From the NCBI GenBank assembly GCA_015847255.1, contig JADLZK010009311.1, forward strand, positions 1-64,000: a stretch of DNA of 64,000 nucleotides, read 5' to 3'. Below, piece after piece: positions 10,901 through 23,524 of the stretch (its first letter is position 1; each line of letters begins with the position of its first letter). A model generated the notes under the pieces. That model made no database searches and was not told the origin of the DNA. It saw only the letters and a program-made list of their open reading frames with translations. The translations under genes were made by a program, and so were the position numbers. This DNA is from Hyparrhenia diplandra. Lineage: Eukaryota > Streptophyta > Magnoliopsida > Poales > Poaceae.

Positions 10901-13900
10901 TTTAAAAACATATGGGAAAGGCCCTGTAGAGCTAAGTCTGCACTGGATAGGATTCAACAAAAGTTGAAACTATTCAAACAATATTTTAAAGGCTGGGGCT
11001 TCAACCTGCAAGGGGAATTAATGGGTGATAACCTGCAAGATTAGAGAAGAATTAATGGAGATTGAAACAAAAGAAGAGATTGATGGCTTGGATGCTGACT
11101 AACTTATTCTGAAACACCAGTTAATGGGTGATAACTTCAAACTTCTAGATCAGGAAGAGACATATTGGAGAAGCAGATCACATGAACAATGGCTGCTCAA
11201 AGGAGATAATAATACTAAATACTTTCACAAAATTGCAAATGGTAAGAAAAGAAAAGGCACTATTATATCTTTTGAGGATAATGGTACCACTATTGAGGGA
11301 GATAAAAATCTCCTTGAACATGCAACCCAATATTATACTCAGTTATTTGGTCCTGATCCTGAGGAATCTCCTCATCTGGACCAACATATCTAGGATGAGG
11401 CCCCTAGGGTTTCAGAAGAAGACAATTTGGCTTTGTGCCAACCATTTCTTGAGAAGAAGATTAAAGAAGCATTATTTCAAATGAAAAAAAATAAAGCTGC
11501 TGGCCCAACTATGGCATACAACTTTTCCATGATTTCTATTATGGCAAGGTGAATGTTAGTAGGATCAACTATGGCATTATCACTCGATACCCAAGAAAGT
11601 TGATGCTACTATCATTCGATATCTGCACCTATATGTTTACTCAACTGTCTTTACAAACTCATTACAAAAACCCTCACATTGAGGTTAGAAAAAGTGGCGA
11701 GATAATCTAATCCATCAAAACCAAACAGCCTTTATGAAGGGTAGGAACATTATGAGTGGTGTTATGATCTTGCATGAAATTCTTCATGAGACAAAAATCA
11801 AGAAAAGACCTGGTATTATACTCAAACTAGATTTTGAGAAGGCATATGACAAGGTCAAATGGAAATTTCTATTTGATTGCCTAAAAGCTAGGGGCTTCGT
11901 CCGCTTTGGTGCAAGTGGATTGAACAAGTTGTATCCTGGAGGCACAGTTAGTGTCAAAATAAATGATATTGTGGGCACCTACATAAAAAGCTTTAAAGGT
12001 CTTAGGCAAGGTGATCCCTTGTCTCCTATTCTTTTCAATTTCATAGCCGATGGGTTGACAAGAATGATTCATAAAGCCCAAGCCAACAATCTTTGCATTG
12101 GTCTAATTGATCATATTGTTGACAAGGGTGTAGTAGTATTACAATATGCCGATGATACCATCATTTGCCTTCAAAGATGATTTTGAAAAGGCTAGAAACC
12201 TAAAATTTCTATTATACCTATATGAGATGATGGCGGGATTAAAAATAAACTTTAATAAAAGTGAGATAATTACTATTAACGATGAAGACAATTTGGCTAT
12301 GGCTTATGCTAATATATTCAATTGCCAAGTGGGTATCTTCCCAATCAAATACACAGGGTTCCCAGTTAGCCCAAGTAGGTTACACATTGCTGATTGGATC
12401 CCATTATATGAAAAGAGTGCAAAAAAATTAGACATTTGGAAAGGAGGTACTATGTCCATTCTTTGGAAGAAAAATTCTTATTGACTCAAGTTTGAGCAAT
12501 GCCCCTGTGTATCATATGTCTATGTACCTCTTCCCTAAAACAATTGTAAACATCTTGGATAAGCAAAGAAGGTCTTTTTCTTTTGGCAGGGTAGTGGCAC
12601 TAAGAGGAAATACCACTTAGTTAAGTGGATTAAGATTAGTAGAGACAAAAAACAAGGGCGTTTAGGTATTAAGGACATTAGAAAGATGAATATTAGCCTT
12701 CTTTGTAATTGGTTTTGGAAGCTTGAAACAGAAACGGGTTGTGGCGGCAGATTGTCAAGTACAAATACTTGAAAAAGACTCTGTTACTACATTTTAAACA
12801 TAAACATACCGATTCCTCTATGTGGCATGATCTCTTAAGAGTTAAGGACATATATCTGCATGGGAGGAAATGCAAGATTGGTAATGGCAAAAATATTAAT
12901 TTTTGGCTAGATCCATGGTTGGGTGATCAACCTCTCGTATTTGGTTTATCGATCTTTTCAAAATGGCTAACCAAAAAGATATCTCTCTTCTTGATGTTAA
13001 GAATGATATCACTAAACTCACTTTCTCTAGATGGCTTGTTGATGATTTGGAGAGTCCAGTGGGAAGACATATGCAATAACTTGCTACACACTAATCTCAA
13101 TCAACAAGATGATATCTTGTTACCTAGAAATTTGGAAAGAAAAGTTCTTTTCTTTGTCAAGTCAGTCTATAAAATCTTAACCTCTAGTGATAGTGGTATA
13201 TATCACAAGAAGATTTGGAAGAGCAAAATCCCAAATAAAATAAAAATCTTTTTATGGTTAATCATGAATAATGCCATATTGACCAAAGATAATATGATTA
13301 AAAGGAAGTGGCGGGGTTCTCCAGTTTGCTACTTTTGTGAGAAGGATGAGAATATTACTCATTTGTTTTTTGAATGTAGTCTTTGCTAAAAAACAGTTTG
13401 GTCTACCTTTGCTATATGTTTTGGTGCTTCTAACATTCCTTGTAATATGAACCAAGCTTGGCGTGGTGTGAAACTTGGCTACCTCTCAGTGCTAAGTACC
13501 ATACTATGGGCATAGCTGCCATTTTTGGGCCATTTGGAAGGCCGTAAAGCAGTGTTTGTTTTGAAAATAAGAAAATCAAGAATCTGTTTCAATTGTATGT
13601 CATGCCGTGTGCCCTAATAAGTTATCGGGCAGGGTTATACTCTAAGGAGGAAGAGGAGGCAATCAAGGCTGCGATCTCCACCGCACTCGAGATTCTTGTC
13701 AATTTGCTTACCAAGAAGACCGGGACCAACAACGTGAATCCTCAAGCGGACGGCAAAGAACAGCGGTGCTCAAGACCGGTGATGCCGTGGCGAGAAGCTA
13801 CAAGACCAAGAACTGCTCAAATCGGTTCTTTGGACCGGTTGACGTTGCAAAAGGCGTTTCGTGGTGATGAAATTTGTATCTCTCGTGATAAACCTACACT

Positions 13901-14136
13901 TGTCCCCTGCGGGATCTTTAGCCCTCTGCCGATTGGCATGGCATGTATCTTCGCCCGGTAGTCCAGGCAACGTTTGATACTATCTCATCTCGGTCCGTCT
14001 AGATTCTTTAGGCTCGTATCCTACAGGTTTAGGCTGCCGATCTATGTTTTCTCGGGTCCTCTGTTTCTAATTTGTAACAAACTCGTTGGTATTTCCGTTG
14101 CCTAATGGAAATGGGGTTAGCCTCGATTCCAAAAAA
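10901..14136 (+). mobile_element. 5'-truncated LINE (L1-type) retrotransposon with defective reverse transcriptase
   Basis: It is flanked by perfect 15 bp duplications aaacaaacacagatg at 10886-10900 and 14137-14151, and ends in poly-A (14131-14136). The coding remnant runs about 11124-13389. It shows a WLLKGDNNTKYFHK pre-RT block, LDFEKAYDKVKW (RT block A), LRQGDPLSPILF and the catalytic YADD (about 12150), then a C-terminal zinc-binding RVT region (KIPNKIKIFLW, CYFCEKDENITHLFFEC). Stops and frameshifts occur at about 11391, 11550, just after YADD (12180), 12484 and 13387. The part near 13650-13960 is more GC-rich. Transcription is left to right, and the element is dead. Confidence 0.92.
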
Positions 14137-14151
14137 AAACAAACACAGATG

Positions 14152-14521
14152 ACATCACCGGCCGGTTTGACCAAACAAATCACATCGAACACGAGAGACG
14201 CAGGATCAGGCTAAAATCTGGTTGGGATTGGGAATCGACGCGGCTCGCCGTCGCCCGGATCTCGACGCTATCCGGCGAGCAAAATGTGCACCGGGTGCAG
14301 AAAAAGCAGTCGGAGGCGATGGTATCTGTCTCAAATCTTGGACCGACACCAACCAACGAAAGCTTTTTGCCTTGCCCGTCTCGGATCCTCGCCGAGAACC
14401 GGCCACCCATCCATCCCCGACCTCTTCTCTTCCCACGGGTAGGATCGAGTCCGGCCGCTAGCGCACATTGCCTCGATCCACCGACCCCATCGGTCCGGTC
14501 CGGCATTGCCGTGCCCGGTAG
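14152..14521. other. GC-rich stretch between LINE and LTR-like element; nothing recognised
   Basis: It is GC-rich with overlapping frames on both strands and none that I recognise. It may be remnant host sequence upstream of DUF716-1, displaced by the two insertions. No motif supports a gene. Confidence 0.35.
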
Positions 14522-14524
14522 AAT

Positions 14525-17396
14525 AACACCGGTTTTAAGAACAAAACCAAGTGTACACCATATGTGAGCCCTGGAAGTCAAATCTCACATATAGCTACAA
14601 ATAACTGGTAGTATCAATTCACAATGCTTTAAAATATAACGAACATAATATAAAAGACATAACCTCGGCTAGCGGACAAGCGGAAAGACACTCGATCTTC
14701 TAGTGTGGACTCCACGAGGACCGGCCCGACTGGTTGATCACAAGCCTAAACTTCACCGAGGTGTGGGGAATAGCAAGAATGAGTCCATGTCGAACTCCGC
14801 AAATATAGCTAGGCAATATCTACCCGAAACCCATGATCATTATAACATAAATAATGAATAGCATGAAGCAATAAATCATGAACAATTTAATAAGCATGTA
14901 TAGCCAACAGTTATAACATAAACAACATCATCAATAAAAAGTAAATCCTTCCCTCGGTTTTTCAGGCCGTTCATAACCGCGAACACGGCTGATATATCAG
15001 TTTTTAACTCTGCAGAGGTGTACACTTTCACTACGGGTTAATGTTTTCTGAAGCATGGGTTTATAACTCCCAAACCCAAGAAACCATTATAAAGCCTTTC
15101 AAAGGGGTTATCTAAATATGCCAGATAGCGATAGGGCTACAACTCATTCTCTTCCATTTCGGTAACCACCGACACAAGTAAACACTATCCCCTGAACGAC
15201 TAAAGCCAGAGCCACGTAGCCCCCATAGCTGTACGGTAAATCCCGGATTTTGCCAAAGGATAAGTCCTTATGGAGAGCTAAGAGCATCATAAATAAAACA
15301 TAGCTCTTTTCGCCCTATGAACCATGTTATCAACAATCTATATTTAAAGTTCGAGTGCATAAACATTAAGCAAGTCATAAGATCATGGTTTAAAGATAGC
15401 ATATCCCAAAACTATACTTGCCTTAAATATAGATCCTTTCTTCAATTCCAAAACCCCAAGAGAAATCCTTCTTGAATGTCACTTCTTCTTGATCACAATC
15501 TTCTTCGAGATCAACAACATAAAGCTCACCGTCTACTAGATTCCAATCAACAACACACAACTATATGGGGCCAATCATGCATAGCAAACAAATCTATAAT
15601 TAGAACAGTACACCAACAGTAGAAAATCAAGTTGAAAAGCTTATAAAACTAATCTATACGTCGCTATGATCACACAGACGTAAAGATCACCGAAATCGGA
15701 GCTAGAACGACGAAGATACGCATTTTGCAAGCTTTGAAAGAATAAAATAATAAAGTAAATATAAACTCGAAATTTAAAAGTTTAAAACCTGACTAACAGA
15801 GGCATAAACATCTAGATTACGAGATTACGAATATAACGCAATTCGAATGAACTAAAATGGATTTAAAACAAGAAAGATATGATGATTTGAATCTGAGTGG
15901 CAGAACGGTAAATAGCTGAAACTTGATTTTCGAAATAAAATAATTAAATCATAATTTTGATTGCTGAAAAGACCATGATTAGATATTGGAGGAGCTTAGG
16001 GTCTCTTTAGCAAAGTTTTGGTGAAGGGGTATGCTTTAATCTGGAGCATAGATTCAAGGATGGATGGCTCAAGATGATGAAGGTGTATGTGTATTTGCAT
16101 TGTATTCCTAGATTTATTTTTGTATAGGAAAACGGCAAGAAAACAAATGACATCACCATATGATGTCATCAAGCTAAATTGGAGCACGCAAGGTTCTGCC
16201 ATGGCCGGCGATGGAGGTTCGTTGGAGCTCGATGCAAACAAAGCAATGTGAAAGTAGAGGACGAGCTCACCTCACCTAGGGATTACTGAAACGACCATGA
16301 CCATGAAGGCACGGCAAGGATATCCAGTTCGATAGGGCATGGAGTACTCCTTAATTCCTGCATGCGAAGTTGAATGCATCGCGTAAACAACAGAGATCGA
16401 TAGGTAGAGAGAGAGAGCGAGCAACTCAGATACGCAAGACATATACCATATATACGTGACTTGCAGATTGACGACAATGAAGATCCAACATTGGCAAAGA
16501 GTGCACGGAAGACCTGCCATCTTTCTTCCACAGATAGAGACGCCCTGATGCTTTTGCATGGCCTGGCAAGGGACGGACGACACACAACTAGGCTCGGCAG
16601 CAAGCTGCGATGTTCGGCAATGCTGGGTGAGCAAAACGAAACAATAGATTGAGGGAAAAGAAGATGGACGACGTACTGCTCAACAGGGCACGTGGCAACG
16701 AGCTTTCCTTGACGTGAAGCTCGTCAACGGTTTGGAGACGGCGGCGAGGCAGCAGCAGACTGCGGCCGTGGAGCTTGGCGAGATCGCGATGGTGGCGGCG
16801 CGAAGCTAGGGTTTCTGGCGGCTGCTGGCTCGGGCGAGAGAGATGCTTGGCGTTAGGGTTGGAAGAGGAAGTCGCGTCGTGCCTGCTCGGCATATAAAGG
16901 ACGTGGGGATTGCGATAACAAAGGAAGGGGACAGAGTCCGACCTGAGCACGACCAGGTTGAAGGCGACGTTGCCATGCAGGCCAGGGCAGTCAGCCGGAT
17001 AGAGAGGGGAAGCAGTGCTGCCTCGGCCTGGCGGCCCAAGAGGAAGAGACGAAGGTTGCTGGGCTACTACGGCACTGGGCCAAGAGAGGGATCAGGCCAC
17101 ACGGCCAAAGCCAAGAGAGAAGGAGAGTTTAAAAGAAATTTATTTTCTTTTATTTCAAAGCACATTCAAATCATTTCAAAAGAAAAACAAAAGATTCTAA
17201 AACCGTTTAGCTTTTGGATCAAAACCAGTCAACCAAAGTAAATCAAATGAATTGGCATGTATGCTCAAACACGTTGCTACCTTACGATAAATTTTAAGTT
17301 GACGAAATATTTATTTTCCTATATTTTATGAGCACAAAAATACATAAATAAATCATTTTATTCTATTTTCAAAAGAGGCAAAATTTGGGGTGTTAC
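14525..17396 (-). mobile_element. LTR-like element (possible solo LTR), about 2.9 kb
   Basis: The right end read on the minus strand is TGTAACACCCCAAATTTTGC, a common start for grass Gypsy-type LTRs. The left end on the minus strand is ...AAAACCGGTGTTA, so the termini are short inverted repeats (TAACACC/GGTGTTA). No retroviral-type coding motif is visible inside. A target duplication could not be confirmed, and the left boundary is uncertain. It ends 51 bp upstream of the DUF716-1 start codon. Confidence 0.4.
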
Positions 17397-17447
17397 ACCA
17401 GCTATCGACCCAAGACCATCTCCCCCCCGCCGCGGAGGCGAGACCAA

Positions 17448-18597
17448 ATGGGGTCGTTCAACGGCCACGTGCTACCGGGGACACTGTTCCTAGCGGTGGG
17501 TCTGTGGCGGGTCTGGTCCGCGGTGGCGCTTCCCGCGGACCCGCCGTCGTTCGCGTCCGCGGCGTGGTGCCCACTCGACCTCCCGGGCGCCTCGCCTCCT
17601 GGAGCTCTACGTGGTGGCTGGTGGCTGGTGGCGCGTTCCTGGACATGTGCCTCGAGCTTGGCGGCGGCGTCCTCGCTGGCCGTGGTGGAGGGGTCGCGCC
17701 GGAGTCCAGCCTTATCTACCTCGAGCATGCTGGCATGCTCCTCATGTTCCTCCTCTTCGGCGTGCTCGCACTACTCTCCCAGAAGTGCACCAGGTGTGTG
17801 TCTTGCCATCGTTTGGATCTGTTAACTCTGTTCTTGGGCTGTTAAATTGTAATGCCATTCTTTAGATTGCTCAAAATTGGTAGAGTTTGTTTGAAAATCG
17901 TAGCACCAAAAATCGAGCTGAGAGATAAATTTGGTAATTTTTGATTTCGTTGCATAATGATGTCATGTCAAAGGTCACATTTTCCCTTCAGTTAACACCT
18001 AGTTTAAGCTGAGCTCTCTGCAACTGCAACTGCAACTGCAATGGTGATCACCGCAGGTACATGCCTCTGACCGACGGCGAGCTCTGCCTGGTGGCCGCGA
18101 CGGCGTTCACGTCGGAGTTCCTGCTCTTCTCCTACCACTCGGCCACCCACGCAGGTCTCGAGGGCTACTACCACCACCTCCTCGTCATCCTCATCGGCCT
18201 TTGCATCCTCACCAGCGTCCTCGGCGCGCTCTTGCCGGCGAGCTTCCCCGTCGACGTCGCTGCTGGAACACTCATCGCGCTCCAGGGGCTGTGGTTCTAC
18301 CAGACGGCGTTCACGCTGTTTGGCCCCATGCTCCCGGACGGGTGCGAACGCAATGCCAAGGGTGACCAGGTCGACTGCGGCAGCCGTGCTGCCGAGGAGC
18401 GCGCCGAGCAGCTGGCCAATTTCCAGCTGTTTGGGGCCGTGTTCCTCGCCTTCGTCTACGTGCTTGGCTGCTACGCCGTCGCTGCGGCTAGGTATGCGCA
18501 TCCGGACTTGGTGGCGATGCATGGAGAGCACGTCGCCTCCCTGGAGTGCCACGGCATTGGCGGCGGCGCCAGAGCAGCAGAGGAGTGCGTCGTCTGA
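17448..18597 (+). pseudogene. DUF716 (TMEM45-like) membrane protein gene, copy 1; exon 1 frameshifted
   Basis: The product is a multi-pass membrane protein of the DUF716 family, of unknown function and loosely linked to viral response in plants. Exon 1 starts MGSFNGHVLPGTLFLAVGLW and ends QKCTR, with donor AG/GTGTGT at 17792/17793. The intron ends CCGCAG at 18056. Exon 2 (18057-18597) is open to its stop: YMPLTDGELCLVAA, four hydrophobic segments, SYHSATHAGLEGYYHH, LQGLWFYQTAFTLFGPMLP and the tail LECHGIGGGARAAEECVV. Exon 1 shifts frame before 17596. It shifts again at a tandem tggtggc duplication (about 17616-17629), so LELYVVAGG and AFLDMCLELGGGVL lie in different frames. This is the best preserved copy; the breaks need read support before it is called dead. 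CNL-B lies convergent downstream. Confidence 0.88.
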
Positions 18598-19380
18598 TGA
18601 GTGCATATCTGTAGCTCTGTACTCTGTTCTTGCGTCAGTATACTCTGTAGTAAGTGCTGAACATGGTGTGATATGCTGTTGTTAGTGTTGTGTCAATTGT
18701 GAGCCAAATTTGAAAAAACTTGACAAATCGTGAAGAGATTCAAATGAAAAATAATAGATGGATCAAAAGTTTTGGTGCCTTTGCTGATGCTTCAGCGTTC
18801 GAGTCATTGCCTCCTTCTACTGACGTTCTAGACTGTCTTCACTGATGAATAGACAATAAATTATTTTGGTGATTCACGACAAGATGTTTGATCCATACAG
18901 CTAGTGATCCATACGACTGGAGAGCAGATATGTACACATCTATATGTTTGGTCTATACATGCTATAAAATCGTATCAGTATATATGTACTCATGAGTCAT
19001 GACACTACTGCACTCAGACTGAAAACTGAAGATTACAGTGCCTTCCTTGACAACTCAAAAATGACATGTCTTCCTTGGAACGCCTTGCAAGCTATTTTTG
19101 GTCTTTTTCGGTTGTTGACCTGATCTTTATGGACCATAGTATGATGAGCTGCCAATTTATCTCTCTTTCAGTTGTGAACATTTGAATTTGCAATGCAACA
19201 CACATTAACTGTAAACAGGTGAAGGTTCTTCTCTGCCTGTCATGGTAGACTCTGTGAGGGTCGCAGATTTTCATTGTGACGCCCAAAAATAAACACACAC
19301 TAATGACAGACAGTTCATTCAGCGCATTATTAGTACCATACAAGTTGCTTGCTTCTCAACAATATCAACCATACAAATTT
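18598..19380 (+). repeat. DUF716 3' UTR and shared downstream flank, copy 1
   Basis: This is the reference copy of a flank that recurs at 8900, 23940, 25347, 33467/35861, 49165 and 55036/56810. Landmarks are gcatatctgtagctctgt, gctgatgcttcagcg, the agatgtttgatccatacag block, ttacagtgccttccttgac and cttctcaacaatatcaacc. The last of these leads into the 3' region of the neighbouring CNL. No gene is seen in it. Confidence 0.75.
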
Positions 19381-19529
19381 ACATCAGAAGAAAAAGGGAA
19401 AGGAGAAGAGTTTCGCCTTCGTGTTTAACAGTTCATGATTCATCACCAATCTAGAGAAGAAGAGAGAGAAAAAAGGAATATCTAGGAACAAGCAGAGCAA
19501 GTTTCACATACATCTTATTCATCAGTATA

Positions 19530-22500
19530 TATGGGTAAGGGTGGGATGGACTTTAGATGCAATCTCCTAATCGCAGCCTTGTTTCCACCACCATCTCCTT
19601 GCCGTCGAAACAATCATCGATTTCTCTCGATTTGAGCACAACACAGAATTGCAACAACTCAATATCAGCGAGCCTTGGCATAAAACGGATGTGGCCGAAT
19701 CTGTCTTTGGTTCAACCTCTAATCTGATAAGAAAGCAAGAAACAGAAGATATTTAGATTCAAAGAAAGAGGTAATTAGGCAAAGGAGATAAGGGAGAAGC
19801 TACAAGCAGAGCAAGCAACATGTAATTTACATCTCAATCAGAAGAAACTGTTTACCTTAATGGTCTTTCATGCGGCAGTATGCCATACATCAAAGGTGGG
19901 ATGATTGCGGTGGACTTCAATAGCATGCCGCACCGCAGCCTCTGCTTCTACTACCTCCGGCGCCTCATTGCTGCCACTAAATGCTAACCAAAGCTTCAAG
20001 TCCTGCAGCACTGGGAGATTCCCCAGGCCCAAGTCGAAACTACTATCGATTTCTCTCATCTCCCGCACTGGCAATTTCAACGTAAGTTTTGAGAGCCTCG
20101 GCATAGCTCCGTCCTCAAACACCACTGGCCGTCGTCTGATATTCCTCAACTCACAGTGTACCAGGCATGGGAATGAACCAGCACCAATAGTGAATCTCCT
20201 TTGGTTCCCGGGATCCTCATGATGTACTTTCAACTCTAGAGAGTAGAGAGCAGGCAGGCTTCCGAGAATTTCAAGATCCTCCTGCTGCAGCGCCCTCACA
20301 TTGATGCGGAGGTAGGAGAGGTCAGCAAAGAGTGAGGGTTCCTCCTTCAACCAAGCAGGCAGCTTAGAAAAATAGCAGAAGTACCAGAGGTCCAAACTAC
20401 GGAGATGTTGTGGGGCAACGACGACCCAACCATCCAAGTTGCATTCACCAGAATCAATATCGATTTCTAGACTCTGGATATTATGCAGCTTGTTTAGGCA
20501 CTCCACCAGGGATTCAAACAGGACAATGCTACATTCAATTTTGCTGGTAATTTTCAGCCCCTTCAGCTCCGATAGATTGCCCAGCACTTTTATGATGTCT
20601 ATGAAGTCATCAGGATGAATGGTTAAATGTGAAAGCTGTACAAGGCTTGTCAAGTTCCCAATCTCTTTCGGCACTCTTGTCTCTTTATCTATGAGCAGGC
20701 ACATCAATTGTTTTAGCCCAAAAATACTAGACGGCAAGCTACGGATTTTATATCTACTAAAAAACTCTTGTACATCTAATGTTTGTAGAAATTGAAGGTT
20801 TCCTATTTCTTCAGGGAGCTCACCAATCTTTGTATCTTTTAGTCCTAGGTACCTCAAATGAAGTAAATTCCCAAGGAACTTAAGCCTACAGCCTTGTGAA
20901 AGATCACATCCTTCTAAATCCAGCACACGCAAAACTTTGAAGCTCTCAAGTGTTGGTACATGATCAGTAGCAGACGGAAAGACAATAACTGACCTCACAT
21001 GTTCTTTTCTCAATGTACCCTCAGGACGATTACCATGACTAGCCATGCCATTTTGAAGGGACAGCCTTCGGACCTTTTTGATGCAGATGAGTTAGCCATA
21101 TTGTTCTGTGTAGCAACAAAGTTTTCTTCACTTGATAAGGAACGGATAAGATCCAGCACCATATCATGCACACGACAAGACTCTATCATGCCAGTCCTTT
21201 CACCATGCCTGGGTTGGATCATGCTTCTATTTATGAGCTCATTAAAGTAACTCTCCCCTACTTCAAATAACCTCTTTTCTTGGTTTTGAGACTGGATAAA
21301 ACCTTCAGCTATCCACAAACATATCAAACGATCTTTACCAATTTCATAATCTTCTGGAAACATACTTAAATATAACAAGCATGTCCTTAGGTCAGATGGC
21401 ATATCATAGTAGCTGAGTGACAAAACCTGTCTCATATTCTCTATAGCATCATTCTCCTCTAGTCCTGCACCAATAGAGTTGCACACACCATACCAATCCA
21501 ATTTGTTTCTTCCTTTACCAACCAGCAAACCAGCTATGGTAATAATAGCTAAAGGAACACCATCACATTTATTTAGGATTCTATTTGATACTTCTTCTAG
21601 CTGTTCATCAGGACATTTGTTTTGTCTTCTTTGCCAAATATTCTTCTATACATCAATATCCTTGAGTTCTCGAGAGAAAGGTGATTCATCTTGTAAGGAC
21701 CACCGATTTCTTTAGCAATTGTGAAAATACGAGTAGTTGTGATGATCCTGCATTCAACATTGTCATCGGGCAGAGCACATCTGATCTTTTTCCAATGTGA
21801 GATTTCCCATATGTCATCAATAATAACTAAGTACCTGCACAAATTGATGAACAGAAGCCCATGTCACTTCACAAATTGAGGAAGCAAATCCTAATCTTTC
21901 TTATACACATTTTGCCTCTTATGTGTCCAACAAACGTCATGTAATTGAGGGATAAAAGATTTGTTTGAATCTTCAGCAAGGGGAAAGAACAAAAATTTCC
22001 CAATGGCTAGATATCATCCTTTTATTTTCCAATGGCGAGAAGCCCATGTGTAATTTATTTAATTTTCTTTGTATTCTTTATTGTATCATGAAGCCACTAT
22101 GTACGACTGCTTTTAATTTAATAATAAAAGCCCAGTAGGGGGAAACCCCTCCTGTTTCACTCAAAAAAGAACAAAAATTCTTTTTCTAATATTTCTGCAG
22201 TCCTATTTTTGAAATAATTTTGATGCTAATTCTGCTGTTCAACAAATAAATCTATGCAATTGGATGTAGAGATTTTGGAATTGGTAATCAGTTTCTCATT
22301 AGCTGTTTTTCCTTAGACAAGCCCTACCAAAACAAAGCTTCTGATTGTGCTAGCATAGATTTAACCAAGTACTCTTAAAAAAAGTTTCATTATCTGCTCA
22401 GTCAAAAGTCTTTTTCGTGCATCTACAGATGGCTTTCTGGTTGTAGAAGATCATGATACAGACAGACAAAAGAGCTACGTACTGAATCAAAGACTAGATA

Positions 22501-23524
22501 AATTGAGTGTGCAACAAATATAAACTTGGAAGCAAAACCCAGTAAAAGAGATGGTATGGAAATTTATAATAAAGAAATCAAGACAAACTTGAGTGTGCAT
22601 TGAAATGAACCAGAAATGTGCTCATAGTTTTAAAGTATTTAAGATCTTTGATTTTGTACAATGCCATTTTTTCTAAACAAAAATTCCATCATCTAGCTAG
22701 TTTTCAAGATATATGTACATACCTTTTATCCTGGAGGAATTCTCTTAGCTCATCGATAACATTATTAATTCTCCTGGAGGAATTCTTCTTGTCTAGTTGA
22801 TAGAACATGTCCCTCAGTAATCTATCTATGTCAGGAATCTGAGACACTGATACAAAAAGCCGAGCAATCAAACTGCGGCCTAATTTTTTTCATACACCAC
22901 ATTAGCAAGAGTTGTTTTCCCTAAACCTCCAAACCCCACAAGGGAAACTATCTTGTCTTCCTGCCTGGTCACTTCATTTTCTTCCATCAAAATCTTGATT
23001 ACCTCGTCTCTTGACTCCTCAATGCCAACAAGCTCAGTCAGCTTCTCGTACCGAACTAATGCACGAGGATCAACTTTTATAGGCTTATCGACATTTTGGT
23101 GAACCTTGTACCTGTCATGCCGGCTGTGCACCTCAATGACACGACTCTTGATTTCTCTGATGTCAATAGCAATCTTGCGACGAATCTTGGGCTGCATCAA
23201 GGAACTAAGGGTCTTGTCAATGAACTTCTTGAAGCCATGCTTTTTGGCCAGCTGATGGCCCTTGACTTGCACCATGAATGTGTCGATGTTGTCCTCTATG
23301 TCATAGGACAACTCTCTCACATTCCTGGCCCAAATCTTATCCCCATCAGGAAGCTGGTCAGCTGGAACCTTGGAGATATGCTCTAGAGCACCCTTCATGC
23401 TCTCGAGCTCATCTCGGAGGAACATGATCCCCCCTTTCACCTCCTTTTGCAGCTTGTACTCATCAGCAAGCAGCTCACCGAGCTTGGGGAGGAGGCTTGG
23501 CAGTGCCCCAAGTGCGATCTCCAT
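19530..23524 (-). pseudogene. CNL disease-resistance pseudogene, copy B
   Basis: Exon 1 (23524-22723) starts MEIALGALPSLLPKLGELL and carries the coiled coil with an EDNID motif, then the P-loop GFGGLGKTT. The donor GTATGT is at 22722 and the acceptor TGCAG at 21835. Exon 2 (21834-19856) begins YLVIIDDIWEIS and covers RNBS-B, GLPL, RNBS-D (CLLYLSMFPEDYEI), VHDMVLDLI and a long intact LRR block (21046-19868, ending FDVWHTAA). Frameshifts lie at about 22890-22850 (T and A runs), 21622 and 21077, so no full product is encoded. A further intron (19855-19724) follows the stop and leads to a terminal exon with a relic LRR frame. The intron carries a LINE tail insertion. It is convergent with DUF716-1. 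Confidence 0.92.
21998..22165 (+). mobile_element. 5'-truncated LINE 3' UTR in the CNL-B intron
   Basis: The 14 bp duplication aaagaacaaaaatt at 21984-21997 and 22166-22179 flanks about 168 bp. The insert ends aataaaagcccagtaggggg, aaa, cccctcctgtttcac and an A-run, that is a stem-loop then poly-A. Intron length in the other copies supports insertion rather than ancestral sequence. Confidence 0.8.

Noticed and set aside
18004..18606. 200-residue minus-strand frame over DUF716 exon 2
   Set aside because: Antisense shadow of a clearly coding exon with strong third-position GC bias.
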